Assembly: GCF_000785105.2 (NCBI RefSeq)
Contig: NZ_CP018906.1
Span: 682,001 to 746,000, forward strand
DNA from: Lentilactobacillus curieae
Lineage (GTDB): Bacteria; Bacillota; Bacilli; Lactobacillales; Lactobacillaceae
Reading direction: 5' to 3'
Length of the DNA stretch: 64,000 nt
Position 1 is the stretch's first letter, and each line of letters starts with the position of its first letter. The notes under the pieces were generated by a model. The model saw only the letters and a program-made list of their open reading frames with translations. It did not search any database and was not told the origin of the DNA. The translations under genes were made by a program, and so were the position numbers. Below are positions 18,637-28,471 of this stretch, piece after piece.

Positions 18637-20840
18637 TCGAGTGCTCCCTTCCAGGTTTTCTTTGCATCCTTGATCGATAGTTTTAATTGATTGTCCGAAG
18701 TAGTGATATTAACCATTCCATCTGAAGTTGTCTGACCAACTAGAGTAGCTGCATTACCCATGATTTTTTCAAATGCCGACTGTTGTTTCTTGGAAACGGA
18801 AACCACAAACCGTGATTGAGTTTCAGCAAACATCTGACTAGCTGTTAAGTTAACAGTGACATCGAAACCAACTTCATGACCAAATCCGCTTTCAAGCAAA
18901 CCAACCATCAAACCACCTTCAGCCAAGTCATGGGCACTTTGGACAGTGCCCGCTTCGATAGCTGTTCTAACTTTATTTTGATTGGAAAATTCTGTATCAA
19001 GATTGAAATCGAACAGTTTACCTGAAACTTTTCCAGTTAACATTTTCTGAATTTCTGAACCGTTAAAGTCGTTACCTGTTTTACCAACAATGTAGATTAA
19101 GTCATCAGTGCCTTTAAAATCTTGAGTCGTAATGTATTCAAGTTTTTCAATCAATCCAACCATCCCCACCATTGGAGTTGGGTAGATAGCCTGACCGTCA
19201 AATTCATTATTCAAAGATACGTTTCCAGAAATTACTGGAGTGTCGAATAGCTTGCATGCATCAGTCATTCCCATTACGGCTTGGTCTAATTCATAAAATT
19301 GATCAGGCTTTTCTGGATTTCCAAAGTTTAGACAGTCTGTGATTCCGACTGGCAACCCACCTGAAGCAACAACATTTCTAGCTGCTTCAGCGACTGCCAT
19401 TTGCCCACCAACCCGTGGGTCTAAGTATAAGTAACGACCATTAACATCGGTAGTCATTGCCAGAGCCTTGTTAGTCCCACGAACTCGAAGGACCGCAGCA
19501 TCTGAACCAGGGGCAACCACTGTGTTAGTTTGTACTTGAGTGTCATAAGTTTCATAAATACTATGTTTTGAAGCAATGGTTGGCTGAGCTAGCATCTTAT
19601 TGGTGGTAGCTTCTAAATCCTTAACTTGAGGATCAAACTGTTCATTTGATGCATGAAGTAATCTATCAGGGACTTGTGATTCACGGTGATAAACTGGGGC
19701 ATCTGATGCTAGTGAATCAACGGGAACATCAGCAACAACTTCGCCATGATGAATCAACTTGTAGTTAGAGCCTTCAGTAACGTGACCAATGACTGCTGCT
19801 TGAACCCCAAAGTCATCAAACACATCAAGAATTTCTTGTTCATGTCCTGCGCGAACACACAACAACATTCTTTCTTGAGATTCTGAAAGCATAATTTCAA
19901 ATGGTGTCATGCCCGATTCACGTTGTGGGACTAAATCAAGATCAAGCGTCATTCCATTGCCGCCAGCTTTAGAACCCATTTCAGCAGATGACGAGACCAG
20001 CCCAGCGGCACCCATATCCTGAATACCAACCAAGGCATCTGGATGATTGTTAATAACTTCGAGGCAGGCATCCATTACTAATTTTTCAGTAAATGGATCA
20101 CCAACTTGAACAGCCGAACGTTGGCTTTCGTGTTCAGAATCAAATTGTGAAGAGGCGAATGAAGCCCCATTGATTCCGTCACGACCAGTACTTGCACCAA
20201 CATAAATAATACTGTTGCCAACACCGGCAGCCTTACCAACCTTGATTTTATCCAAATCCATCAAACCAACACACATAACGTTAACCAACGGATTTTTTGA
20301 ATACGCATCATCAAATGCAACGTCACCACCGACTGTTGGAACGCCGATACAGTTTCCATAAGCACTAATTCCAGCTACGATTTGGGAAATGAAGTAGCTG
20401 TCGTTCTGGTTTTTGATTTCCCCAAAACGCAAACTATCAAGACAAGCAATTGGCTGAGCTCCCATTGAAAAGATGTCGCGGAGGATACCGCCAACACCAG
20501 TTGTTGCACCTTGGAATGGCTCAACAGCTGAAGGATGGTTATGACTCTCGGCTTTAAAAACAATGCCCTTACCGTCACCAATATCGATAATTCCGGCTCC
20601 TTCACCTGGTCCTTGAACTACCCGACTAGATTTTGAATAAAACTTCTTCAAAACCGGCTTAGAGTTTTTATAAGAACAGTGCTCACTCCACATACCAGAA
20701 TATAGGCCAATTTCAGTATAATTAGGTTTGCGTTTTAAGACTTGGTTTGCGATTAGGTCATATTCATGATCTGTGAGACCCATATTCGCATACAACTTTC
20801 GATCCTTGATTTCTTGTGGTGACACGGCTTGTTTAATCAT
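18621..20840 (-). CDS. purL: Phosphoribosylformylglycinamidine synthase, large subunit
   Basis: 739 aa from the ATG at 20840, which has GAGG eight bases upstream; a TTG six bases earlier is too close to the site. This is the small-PurL type (about 740 aa) that works as a complex with PurS and PurQ, both encoded just upstream. Family stretches include [17 protein letters not shown] and [15 protein letters not shown]. It overlaps both purQ and purF. Confidence 0.96.
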   Translation of the reverse strand: MIKQAVSPQEIKDRKLYANMGLTDHEYDLIANQVLKRKPNYTEIGLYSGMWSEHCSYKNSKPVLKKFYSKSSRVVQGPGEGAGIIDIGDGKGIVFKAESHNHPSAVEPFQGATTGVGGILRDIFSMGAQPIACLDSLRFGEIKNQNDSYFISQIVAGISAYGNCIGVPTVGGDVAFDDAYSKNPLVNVMCVGLMDLDKIKVGKAAGVGNSIIYVGASTGRDGINGASFASSQFDSEHESQRSAVQVGDPFTEKLVMDACLEVINNHPDALVGIQDMGAAGLVSSSAEMGSKAGGNGMTLDLDLVPQRESGMTPFEIMLSESQERMLLCVRAGHEQEILDVFDDFGVQAAVIGHVTEGSNYKLIHHGEVVADVPVDSLASDAPVYHRESQVPDRLLHASNEQFDPQVKDLEATTNKMLAQPTIASKHSIYETYDTQVQTNTVVAPGSDAAVLRVRGTNKALAMTTDVNGRYLYLDPRVGGQMAVAEAARNVVASGGLPVGITDCLNFGNPEKPDQFYELDQAVMGMTDACKLFDTPVISGNVSLNNEFDGQAIYPTPMVGMVGLIEKLEYITTQDFKGTDDLIYIVGKTGNDFNGSEIQKMLTGKVSGKLFDFNLDTEFSNQNKVRTAIEAGTVQSAHDLAEGGLMVGLLESGFGHEVGFDVTVNLTASQMFAETQSRFVVSVSKKQQSAFEKIMGNAATLVGQTTSDGMVNITTSDNQLKLSIKDAKKTWKGALECQMK

Positions 20841-21516
20841 AGACAATTCCTCTACTCATTACGTTTTCAATCATCGACTTAAACAATCTGATTCCATCAG
20901 TGGAACCAAGTAACTCTTCAACAGCTCGTTCAGGATGAGGCATCATCCCTAATACGTTGCCACTTTTGCTAACAATTCCGGCAATATCATCGACACTACC
21001 ATTAGGGTTTTCCGCGTATTTAAATGCTATTTGATTATTTTCTTCAAGCTCTTTTAAGGTAGTTGCATCGCAAAAATAATTTCCCTCTCCGTGAGCAATT
21101 GGCAATTCAATTTCTTCACCAAACTGATACTCACTAGTAAACATTGTTTGGTTATTTTGAACTTGAAGTTTAACTGGCTTACAGATAAACTTGGCCGTTT
21201 TATTGGTTAACAACGTTCCTGGCAATAAACCAGCTTCCGTTAAAATTTGAAATCCGTTACAAATTCCCACGATTGGTTTTCCAGTTCTGGCAAATTTAAT
21301 CAACTCAGTAATAATTGGTGAAAAACGAGCAATTGCGCCACCCCGTAAATAATCTCCGTATGAGAACCCACCTGGAATCAGCACTGCATCAAATTCGTTA
21401 AGAGAACCACCTTTGTATGAAACTAGTTCTCCCGTTTCCCCCATCACATCAGTAATTGCATGGAGTAAATCATACTCACAGTTTGAGCCTGGAAAACTTA
21501 AAATTGCAAACCTCAT
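20833..21516 (-). CDS. purQ: Phosphoribosylformylglycinamidine synthase, glutaminase subunit
   Basis: 227 aa, a class I glutamine amidotransferase that delivers ammonia to PurL. The nucleophile Cys lies in [11 protein letters not shown], and the His/Glu pair in [10 protein letters not shown]. The start overlaps the stop of purS by four bases (ATGA). Confidence 0.96.
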   Translation of the reverse strand: MRFAILSFPGSNCEYDLLHAITDVMGETGELVSYKGGSLNEFDAVLIPGGFSYGDYLRGGAIARFSPIITELIKFARTGKPIVGICNGFQILTEAGLLPGTLLTNKTAKFICKPVKLQVQNNQTMFTSEYQFGEEIELPIAHGEGNYFCDATTLKELEENNQIAFKYAENPNGSVDDIAGIVSKSGNVLGMMPHPERAVEELLGSTDGIRLFKSMIENVMSRGIVYD

Positions 21517-21779
21517 TTTGCGGCCTCCAATTCCTCGATTTCATATTTATAGGTTTCCATATTTACGTTTGCTAATAATTGATCACAAATTTCGTCAGTC
21601 TTTTTAGCTGCTTCATCTTTGTTCTTAACCCCGTCAATGGTTAATTCAAAATACTTACCAAGCTTGAGGTCGTTTACCTCATCATAGCCAAGCCGATTAA
21701 TAATTGCCCCTTTGATAGCTTGGGCTTCTGGGTTCAAAATTGATTGTTTGTAATTTACGTAGATTTTTGCCAGATACAT
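21513..21779 (-). CDS. purS: Phosphoribosylformylglycinamidine synthase subunit PurS
   Basis: 88 aa, the small subunit that bridges PurL and PurQ. The family pattern is visible in the N-terminal strand ([19 protein letters not shown]) and in [17 protein letters not shown]. The start has GGAGG eight bases upstream. Confidence 0.94.
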   Translation of the reverse strand: MYLAKIYVNYKQSILNPEAQAIKGAIINRLGYDEVNDLKLGKYFELTIDGVKNKDEAAKKTDEICDQLLANVNMETYKYEIEELEAAK

Positions 21780-21781
21780 AA

Positions 21782-22507
21782 TTACGCCTCCACAGTTTTA
21801 AGTCTGTCTAGAATTTCATCATAAACGGGAACCAATTCTCCCAAACCTTTACGGAACACATCTTTATCAAGTGAGTTGCCAGTTGATTTATCTATTAGTC
21901 GACAACTATCAGGTGAAATTTCGTCTGCCAAGATTAGGTTTCCAGTGCCATCAATTCCAAATTCAACCTTAAAATCAACTAGATCAATGTTCATATTCAA
22001 AAAAATATTTTTAAGGCGTTTGTTAACCTGAAGAGCAATTGTAATCATGGTAGTCATTTGAGCAGGTGTAGCAACTCCGAGAGCTTCAGCTTGAGATTCA
22101 TTAATAAATGGATCATCAAGTTCATCACTCTTATAGAAAAATTCCACAACCGGTTTTTCGAATTTCATTAAATGTTCAGTGGCAAACTTTCTTTCAAAAC
22201 TACCTGAAGCCATGTTCCGAACTACGGTTTCCAATGGAATGATGTTTACTCGTTTAACCAACTGGTTGTTGTCATCAATTTGCTCGATAAAGTGGTTAGG
22301 AATGCTATTGGCTGTTAGGTCTTTGAAAATCAGGCTGGAGATATTGCAATTAGCAGCACCTTTACCACTCATTTGAACTTTTTTCTTACCGTTAAATGCA
22401 GTGACCTGGTCCATATAGTGAACCCAAACTACTTCTGGGTCCTCAGTTGAATACATTTCCTTTGCTTTGCCTTTATAAAGTAAATCTTGCTTAGTAAGTT
22501 CTGTCAT
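21782..22507 (-). CDS. purC: SAICAR synthetase
   Basis: 241 aa from the ATG at 22507, preceded by AAAGGAGAAATC; an upstream GTG at 22528 lacks such a site. It ligates aspartate to CAIR. Family stretches: LLYKGKAKEMYST, VVRNMASGSFERK and LADEISPDSCRLID. Only two bases separate its stop from purS. Confidence 0.95.
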   Translation of the reverse strand: MTELTKQDLLYKGKAKEMYSTEDPEVVWVHYMDQVTAFNGKKKVQMSGKGAANCNISSLIFKDLTANSIPNHFIEQIDDNNQLVKRVNIIPLETVVRNMASGSFERKFATEHLMKFEKPVVEFFYKSDELDDPFINESQAEALGVATPAQMTTMITIALQVNKRLKNIFLNMNIDLVDFKVEFGIDGTGNLILADEISPDSCRLIDKSTGNSLDKDVFRKGLGELVPVYDEILDRLKTVEA

Positions 22508-22517
22508 GATTTCTCCT

Positions 22518-23651
22518 TTAATTTTCACCGGTTAACATTGCAACTGTGTCTAATAACTTTTCTTGATCATCACCGACAACGGTAACGTGGCCCATTTTCC
22601 GCTGTGGTTTGAACACTGCTTTACCATAATCGTGAAAATGCCACTCTGGATGATTGATTAGTAATTCACGGGCAGTCGTTAAATCATTTCCAAGAATGTT
22701 TCTCATAACTGCTGGTTTGTACTGTTCAATCTTTGGGATTGGTAACCCACAAATACTACGAACGTGAGCTTCATATTGAGAAACGTTGCAGGCTTCAATG
22801 GAATAGTGACCCGAATTGTGTGGTCTAGGAGCAAGTTCATTAACCATCACCTGGCCATCTTCAGTGATAAACATTTCGATTCCCAAAACACCGAACAAAT
22901 TAAGCTTTTCAGCAATCTTCTTGGCGATTTCACTAGCCTGTTCGTGAACTGACTGTGAAAATCTACCAGGGGCAATGGTTGTATGGAGAATGTGGTTATG
23001 GTGAATGTTTTCAACTAATGGGAAACTAACGACCTCACCATTTCCAGCTCTCGTTACCATAACTGATGCTTCAGCGTGAAATTTAATCTTAGCTTCCAAA
23101 ATGCAACGACTGCCCTGATATAACTTTTGGGCCGCAAACAAATCTTCTTTGCCATTAATGTCCATCTGACCGTGACCGTCATAGCCACCAGACACAGTCT
23201 TTAAAATTGCTGGGTAGCCTGTAATCTCAACTGCTTTTTTCAGTGAAGACTCGTCTGTCACCTCAGCAAACTTAACGACTGGCACCCCAGAATCCTTAAG
23301 AAAGTTCTTTTCGTTAAGCCGATTTCCTGTTGTTCTAAGTAAGTCTGTTCCTTGTGGAAGTTCACTGTATTGTTTAGCTTCATCCAAGGTATTTTCATCA
23401 GCGTTTTCAAATTCGTAAGTCAGAACATCGCTGAGTTTCGCTAATTTCATAATGGCTTCATGGTCATCGTAATCAGCAACGATTTGGAAATCAGAAACCT
23501 GAGCTGCAGGTGCATCTGGCGTTGGGTCCAAGACAATCACCTTATAGCCCATTTCCTTAGCACTTTGAGCCATCATTTGTCCAAGTTGGCCAGCTCCAAC
23601 GATTCCAATTGTTGCTGGCGGGAGAATGGTTTTAATCAAGGCGTTGTTCAC
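22518..23651 (-). CDS. purK: N5-carboxyaminoimidazole ribonucleotide synthase
   Basis: 377 aa from a GTG at 23651, chosen because GAGGAGG lies nine bases upstream and because the family begins shortly before LPPATIGIVGAGQLGQMM. A longer frame reaching 23690 would overlap purE more and has no ribosome site; a TTG at 23639 is a second option. An ATP-grasp enzyme that carboxylates AIR. It overlaps the end of purE by 20 bp. Confidence 0.93.
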   Translation of the reverse strand: MNNALIKTILPPATIGIVGAGQLGQMMAQSAKEMGYKVIVLDPTPDAPAAQVSDFQIVADYDDHEAIMKLAKLSDVLTYEFENADENTLDEAKQYSELPQGTDLLRTTGNRLNEKNFLKDSGVPVVKFAEVTDESSLKKAVEITGYPAILKTVSGGYDGHGQMDINGKEDLFAAQKLYQGSRCILEAKIKFHAEASVMVTRAGNGEVVSFPLVENIHHNHILHTTIAPGRFSQSVHEQASEIAKKIAEKLNLFGVLGIEMFITEDGQVMVNELAPRPHNSGHYSIEACNVSQYEAHVRSICGLPIPKIEQYKPAVMRNILGNDLTTARELLINHPEWHFHDYGKAVFKPQRKMGHVTVVGDDQEKLLDTVAMLTGEN

Positions 23652-24123
23652 TGGCCTTTGCCTCCTCGCGTTGGTTTTGTTTAAATTCAAGCAATTTATC
23701 TCTTAGTGATGAATTACCTCTAGCGATTACTTGGACAGCTAGGATTGCCGCATTTTTAGCTCCTGCATCACCGATGCTTACAGTTGCAACCGGAGCACCG
23801 AATGGCATTTGGACAATTGAAAGCAAAGAATCCATTCCGTTTAATGTTCGTGTTTTAATTGGAACACCGATTACAGGCAAGACAGTGTTAGCAGCAAGCA
23901 TTCCTGGTAAATGTGCAGCTCCACCCGCCCCAGCAATTATCACTGAAAAGCCGTTTTGTTCGGCTTCTTTACCAAACGATGTCAACTCATCAGGCATCCG
24001 GTGAGCCGAAATTATGTGTTTTTCATATTCGATGCCTAAGTTATCTAGCACTTCACATCCGAGTTTCATTGTGTCCCAGTCGGAAATTGATCCCATTACT
24101 ACAGCAACTTTTTCGCTAGCCAT
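23632..24123 (-). CDS. purE: N5-CAIR mutase
   Basis: 163 aa from the ATG at 24123 (GAGGTG six bases upstream). Class I PurE that moves the carboxyl group of N5-CAIR to give CAIR. Family stretches: VAVVMGSISDWDTM, SAHRMPDEL and IIAGAGGAAHLPGMLAA. First gene of the eleven-gene operon purEKCSQLFMNHD; purB and purA are not here. Confidence 0.95.
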   Translation of the reverse strand: MASEKVAVVMGSISDWDTMKLGCEVLDNLGIEYEKHIISAHRMPDELTSFGKEAEQNGFSVIIAGAGGAAHLPGMLAANTVLPVIGVPIKTRTLNGMDSLLSIVQMPFGAPVATVSIGDAGAKNAAILAVQVIARGNSSLRDKLLEFKQNQREEAKASEQRLD

Positions 24124-24153
24124 CAATCACACCTCGTTTTATTTTGTGTCTAA

Positions 24154-24182
24154 ATAATACTTAACAATTGTTTTTAAGTCAA
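24154..24182 (-). promoter_or_regulatory. Purine operon promoter
   Basis: TTGACT (24182-24177) and TATTAT (24159-24154) on the minus strand are 17 bp apart, about 30 bp before the purE start. Confidence 0.75.
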
Positions 24183-24187
24183 TACCT

Positions 24188-24252
24188 AATGTTCGTGTTT
24201 TTTATTTTTCACTGAAATTTATAGTTTTCATAAGCACTATTGTTCGTGTTTT
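24188..24252 (-). promoter_or_regulatory. Two PurBox-like sites upstream of the purine promoter
   Basis: On the minus strand AAAACACGAACATT (24201-24188) and AAAACACGAACAAT (24252-24239) are near-identical direct repeats 51 bp apart. Both contain the CGAAC-A-W-T half of the PurR box AWWWCCGAACWWT known from lactococci and bacilli. The nearer box touches the -35 element, as for an activator of the lactococcal PurR kind. Binding is inferred. Confidence 0.65.
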
Positions 24253-24334
24253 GCTGGGGGCTGATTTTCAAATTCCTTTTCATCTCTAGTGGGAGTATGA
24301 TTTACCCAAGGAATTAAAAGGAGTAACGATAATT

Positions 24335-25309
24335 ATGAAATATAGAACTTTAGGTAAAACTGGATTCAAAGTCAGCGAAGTTTCTCTGGGTACATGGCAG
24401 CTTGGTGGCCAATGGGGGACCCCATTGGATTCAAAGGATGCAATGGATACACTTGAGGAAGCTTATAATAACGGGGTAAACTTTTTTGATACCGCTGACG
24501 GTTATCAAGACGGTGATAGTGAATACACAGTTGGAAAATTTTTAAAAACTCATCCAGACGTTCATTTCACTACTAAAATCGGTCGTAAGGATCCCCTTTC
24601 CGTTGAGAACTTTGATAAAAAGCATTTAAATCGTTATGTAGAAGAGTCATTAACCAACCTTGGTGTCGATTCTCTTGATATGGTGCTTTTGCACTGTCCA
24701 CCAATGAGTGTCTACTACATGCCAGAGACTTTCTTTGCATTGGACGAATTGAAGAAAGCTGGAAAGATTCAAAATTACGGAGTTAGTGTTGAACGCGTTG
24801 AAGAAGGTTTAAAGGCTCTAAGCTATGACATTTCAGCCGTAGAAATAATTTTCAATATGTTTAGACTTCGCCCAAGAGACCTTTTCTTCGAACAAGCCGC
24901 TAAACACAACGTAGGAATATTAGCCCGCGTTCCGTTAGCTAGTGGCCTCTTAACTGGAAAATATACCTTAGACACTAAATTTCCAAAGGAAGATCACAGA
25001 ACAAATAACCGAAATGGCGAGTTTTTTGATAAGGGAGAGACATTCTCTGGCGTTGACTACGCTACCGGAGTAAAAGCAGCAAGTGAACTTAAGGAGCGTC
25101 TCGGAACTGATAACTTAGCTGCAACAGCATTGAAATTCATTTTGATGTATGACTCTGTTTCAACGGTTATTCCCGGTGCAAGTAAGCCTAATCAAATTCA
25201 AAGAAATACAATTGCCTCTGATGAGCCAAGTTTAACCAATGAACAGATGAAAATTGTTAATGATGTTTACGACAAGTACATTAAGAACCCAGTTGAATAT
25301 TTGTGGTAG
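24335..25309 (+). CDS. Aldo/keto reductase
   Basis: 324 aa. The AKR catalytic tetrad can be placed: Asp in FFDTAD, the following Tyr in GYQDG, Lys in FTTKIGR and His in LLHCPP. It reduces aldehydes or ketones with NAD(P)H. The substrate is unknown. AAAGGAG precedes the start. The gene is divergent from the pur operon and ends in a near-perfect terminator, so it stands alone. Confidence 0.9.
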   Translation: MKYRTLGKTGFKVSEVSLGTWQLGGQWGTPLDSKDAMDTLEEAYNNGVNFFDTADGYQDGDSEYTVGKFLKTHPDVHFTTKIGRKDPLSVENFDKKHLNRYVEESLTNLGVDSLDMVLLHCPPMSVYYMPETFFALDELKKAGKIQNYGVSVERVEEGLKALSYDISAVEIIFNMFRLRPRDLFFEQAAKHNVGILARVPLASGLLTGKYTLDTKFPKEDHRTNNRNGEFFDKGETFSGVDYATGVKAASELKERLGTDNLAATALKFILMYDSVSTVIPGASKPNQIQRNTIASDEPSLTNEQMKIVNDVYDKYIKNPVEYLW

Positions 25310-25314
25310 TAGAA

Positions 25315-25348
25315 AAAAGGTCAGCAACTAATAAGTTGCTGACCTTTT
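25315..25348 (+). terminator. Strong terminator after aldo/keto reductase
   Basis: A perfect 15-bp stem (AAAAGGTCAGCAACT and its complement) with a 4-nt loop and flanking A and T runs. Confidence 0.92.
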
Positions 25349-25361
25349 CAGTTATATTTAA

Positions 25362-25609
25362 TTAGAGGTGGCGTTGTGGGGAAAATGTCACGGAATCACA
25401 GATTCCTTCGATTATCTACACAGTCGCCATCACGACTCAACGCCGCTCCTCACGGCGTTCAGTTAGAGGTGCCGTTGTGGGGGAACTGTCACGGAATCGC
25501 AGATTCCTTCGATTATCTACACAGTCGCCATCACGACTCAACGCCGCTTCTCACGGCGTTTAGTTAGAGGTGCCGTTGTGGGGGAACTGTCACGGAATCA
25601 CAGATTCCT
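25362..25609. repeat. 101-bp tandem repeat, two full copies and one truncated
   Basis: TTAGAGGTG recurs at 25362, 25463 and 25564, giving a period of exactly 101 bp; the first two units are about 95% identical. Each full unit holds two hairpins: GGAATC-nca-GATTCC, and AACGCCG with CGGCGTT around seven bases. The third copy stops after about 46 bp, at the stop codon of the ferritin-like gene, where it can form a longer hairpin with GGAACTGT. It fills the whole gap between the terminator and that gene. No credible protein is encoded. Confidence 0.85.
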
Positions 25610-26144
25610 ACAGTTCCTCCTCCTCCAACCCCTCCCTCGGATCATTACCCAACATTGCCTGCAATTCCGCAATGTTATGGTTGTTTTCACCTAGTAATCC
25701 AATCAAAAATTGGCCTACCACCGGGCGTTCTTCCTTATCCGCCAACTTAATTGCTCTAGTAATGAACAAGTTTTCCGTATCATAATCGCGAACCAAGTTT
25801 TCGATTTGCCATTCGGCACTCTCATACTTATTCTGACCGTTTTCCTCAAGCATTGCATACTCACTAAATTCCTTAGTCGTAGTTGGCGTCAATAGATTCT
25901 CATCCACTAGCAACGTACCTAGTTGATCTTTTTGCTGCTGCGCTTGCACAAGTAATTTTGCTGCCTGTTGCTTAATAACTGGCGCCTGTGGTCCTTTAGC
26001 ATACCATTTGACTAATTGTAGCTTATTAGCTAAAACTACCAAATTACTAACGATATGGCCAATCATCGCCCCGGCCGTTGGGGTATGGTGATCAATATCT
26101 GCTTGCTTTACTTCTTCTGCGAATAACTCTGCTGGGCTTTGCAT
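25608..26144 (-). CDS. Ferritin-like / Dps-like four-helix protein
   Basis: 178 aa, largely helical, with no signal peptide. Residues around D-I-D-H-H-T-P-T-A-G-A and the later E-N-G-Q-N-K-Y-E-S-A-E-W-Q-I-E pattern suggest a ferritin-superfamily bundle of the Dps-like sort found next to copper genes in lactobacilli, but I cannot assign the diiron ligands. The start is one base after the copZ-like stop, and its AAGGAGGAC lies inside the end of that gene, so it belongs to the metal operon. Its 3' end abuts the 101-bp repeats. A role in copper or iron stress is inferred. Confidence 0.6.
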   Translation of the reverse strand: MQSPAELFAEEVKQADIDHHTPTAGAMIGHIVSNLVVLANKLQLVKWYAKGPQAPVIKQQAAKLLVQAQQQKDQLGTLLVDENLLTPTTTKEFSEYAMLEENGQNKYESAEWQIENLVRDYDTENLFITRAIKLADKEERPVVGQFLIGLLGENNHNIAELQAMLGNDPREGLEEEEL

Positions 26145-26145
26145 A

Positions 26146-26373
26146 TTAGTCCTCCTTAACCTTCATATTTTGAACTTCGTAACCTAAATCACTAACAGTT
26201 TTTGCCAATGCATCAGCACTAATTTCACTGCTATCAAACTCTGTTTTTACCTTTGCGGCATTAAATAAAACTTTAACTGTTGAAACTCCCGCTTGCTTTT
26301 CAAGAGCACCTTGAATCTTTTGCATACATGAAGGGCATGACAATGCGTCTAATTGTAAGATTGCTTTACTCAT
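26146..26373 (-). CDS. copZ: CopZ-like heavy-metal-associated domain chaperone
   Basis: 75 aa, a single HMA domain with the metal-binding C13-P-S-C16 near the N-terminus, in place of the common MxCxxC (here ALSCPSC). Such proteins carry Cu(I) or similar soft metals to a P1B ATPase. It lies 28 bp downstream of the ATPase gene and just upstream of the ferritin-like gene on the same strand. Confidence 0.85.
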   Translation of the reverse strand: MSKAILQLDALSCPSCMQKIQGALEKQAGVSTVKVLFNAAKVKTEFDSSEISADALAKTVSDLGYEVQNMKVKED

Positions 26374-26401
26374 AACTATCTCCTCCTAATTTACCTTTAG
26401 T

Positions 26402-28321
26402 TTAATGGTTTCCAGATTCGTTTAAATTGACCTGCATCAAGTTTTTATCAACTTGCTGACTTTTTGGTCGATACTTTATTAATCTCATCGCGTTGAAAAT
26501 AACCACCAGGATACTTGCTTCATGGACAAACATTCCGCTAGCCATGTAGATGTATCCAAAAATCAATCCGACTAGTAAAAACACAACCGTACCAACAGCA
26601 ATAATAATGTTTTCCCAAGTATTTCTAACAGTTTGCTTTGAAATTCCGTAGGCGTGAACTAACTCGCCAAATTTAGATGACATCAAAACTACGTCTGATG
26701 TTTCAATTGCCACGTCAGTTCCCGCTCCCATTGCGATTCCAATGTCCGCCGTTACTAGTGAAGGGCTGTCATTAATACCATCACCAACAAAGACAACTTT
26801 TAGCCCGGCGGCCTGCATCTTTTTAACATATTCAACTTTCTCATCGGGTAACAGTTCTGCATGAACCTCATCGATTCCTAGCTGATCAGCCACGATTTGG
26901 GCAGTTGCGGCATTATCTCCAGTCAGCATCACCAATTGCTTAATTCCCATTTCTTTTAGAGTGGCAAGTTCTTCCTTGACTTCAGGCCTAATTGCATCTG
27001 CAATTCCAAACATTGCACTAACCTTACCAGCAATCGTTGCAATCGAAACTGACTGACCAGCCGAAGTCATTTTTTCGTAATCAGCATGTTGTTCGCTAGA
27101 TAAATCAATCGCATAATCTGCCAATAGTTTAGGATTACCAATCAACACATCCCCAGAATTAATCTGTGCCTTAACTCCCTTTCCCTTAATTGTATCAACA
27201 CTAGCAACCTTTTCTAGTTGGTTTGCAGTTTGCGTTCCTTGTGAATCCAAATAATCAGCAATCGCTTTGGCTAATGGGTGTTCAGACTGCCGTTCAATCT
27301 GGGCAAAATAGTCTAGGTATTCATCTGTTGCCTCATAGTTTTTAAATGAAACTACTTCTGGGTGGCCTTTAGTCAAGGTACCGGTCTTATCAAACACCAT
27401 CACGTCAGCCTTACTCAAAGTATCCATTACTTCGCCGCCCTTGATCAAAGCACCGTTATGAGCACCATTACCAATTCCGGCAACACTAGAAACGGGAGCT
27501 CCAATAACGAGGGCCCCTGGACAACCCAAAACCAAAACGGTGATTGCTAAAGGGACATCCCTAGTAATGAGCCACACCACAAACGCAATCATCAATACTG
27601 CTGGTGTGTAGTACTTAGCAAAATGGTCAATGAACTTCTCTGCATGCGATTTAGTGTCCTGAGCTTCTTCAACCAATTCCACGATTTTTCCAAACGTAGT
27701 GTCTTCGCCTGCTTTGGTAGTTTCGATCTTTATGGTTCCATTATCAACAATTGTTCCAGCAAACGTGTCTGAACCCGTAGTCTTCTCAACTAGCTTTGAT
27801 TCACCCGTAACGCTTGCTTCGTTAACGTTTGCTGTACCTTCAATCACACGACCGTCAACCGGAATTTGATTACCAGCCTTGACGATAACTACGTCTCCTT
27901 CATCAATGAAATCCACGTCTTCTTCAACTTCACCATAATCAGTCACTAGTGTGGCCGTCTTTGGTGCCAAGTCGGTTAACGCTTTAATCGAATTTCTAGT
28001 CTTTCCAAGTGTTTTTTCCTCAAGAAAAGTTCCAAATAAGAATAGGAAGGTGACAATCGCCGACTCTTCAAACTCCCCAATTAAAATAGCCCCGATTACT
28101 GCGATGCTAACGAGGAGTTCAATCCCAATCACTCGATATCGTAGTGCTGAAACAGCCTTTAAAATGATTGGCGTAGCAGCAATTATCGAAGCAATTAAAA
28201 AGAACGTTGCAACGATCGATTCATTTCCCAACAAGTGACCAGCAAAGGCAATCCCAATCAGAATTGCCGAAGCAATGGTAATTTCATTTGTATGTTTATA
28301 GATATATTTTGAAAATTTCAT
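26402..28321 (-). CDS. P1B-type heavy-metal ATPase with CPG motif
   Basis: 639 aa from the ATG at 28321; the ATG at 28330 is directly fused to the GGGAG site and so is less likely. It exports a soft metal ion from the cytoplasm. Visible parts: TGES actuator (about 172-175), membrane motif C267-P-G (LGCPGALVIGAP), phosphorylated D311 in DKTGTLT, and the GDGINDSPSL hinge. There is no N-terminal HMA domain; the separate CopZ-like protein may supply metal. The usual CPC, CPH or SPC is replaced by CPG, so specificity is unclear: copper is favoured by the chaperone, cadmium/zinc is possible. Confidence 0.88.
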   Translation of the reverse strand: MKFSKYIYKHTNEITIASAILIGIAFAGHLLGNESIVATFFLIASIIAATPIILKAVSALRYRVIGIELLVSIAVIGAILIGEFEESAIVTFLFLFGTFLEEKTLGKTRNSIKALTDLAPKTATLVTDYGEVEEDVDFIDEGDVVIVKAGNQIPVDGRVIEGTANVNEASVTGESKLVEKTTGSDTFAGTIVDNGTIKIETTKAGEDTTFGKIVELVEEAQDTKSHAEKFIDHFAKYYTPAVLMIAFVVWLITRDVPLAITVLVLGCPGALVIGAPVSSVAGIGNGAHNGALIKGGEVMDTLSKADVMVFDKTGTLTKGHPEVVSFKNYEATDEYLDYFAQIERQSEHPLAKAIADYLDSQGTQTANQLEKVASVDTIKGKGVKAQINSGDVLIGNPKLLADYAIDLSSEQHADYEKMTSAGQSVSIATIAGKVSAMFGIADAIRPEVKEELATLKEMGIKQLVMLTGDNAATAQIVADQLGIDEVHAELLPDEKVEYVKKMQAAGLKVVFVGDGINDSPSLVTADIGIAMGAGTDVAIETSDVVLMSSKFGELVHAYGISKQTVRNTWENIIIAVGTVVFLLVGLIFGYIYMASGMFVHEASILVVIFNAMRLIKYRPKSQQVDKNLMQVNLNESGNH

Positions 28322-28471
28322 CCTGCTCATCTCCCTTACAAATCAAGTTTAAAATACAGCCCTTCATAAAAAATTGATCCCCATCAAGTAAATTTCAAGT
28401 TGTTTTGGTTTTTAAATTCTCAATATGAAAGTATAATTTAATTGTTAAAATAACTATTAGGAGGGCACAAG

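Noticed and set aside
25362-25609. CRISPR-like array
   Set aside because: The 101-bp units are contiguous with no unique spacers, only two and a half copies exist, and no cas genes are nearby.
25376-25785. Small plus-strand frames over the 101-bp repeats (63 and 71 aa)
   Set aside because: They arise from the repeat and from the antisense of the ferritin-like gene, with no ribosome site and repeat-driven composition.
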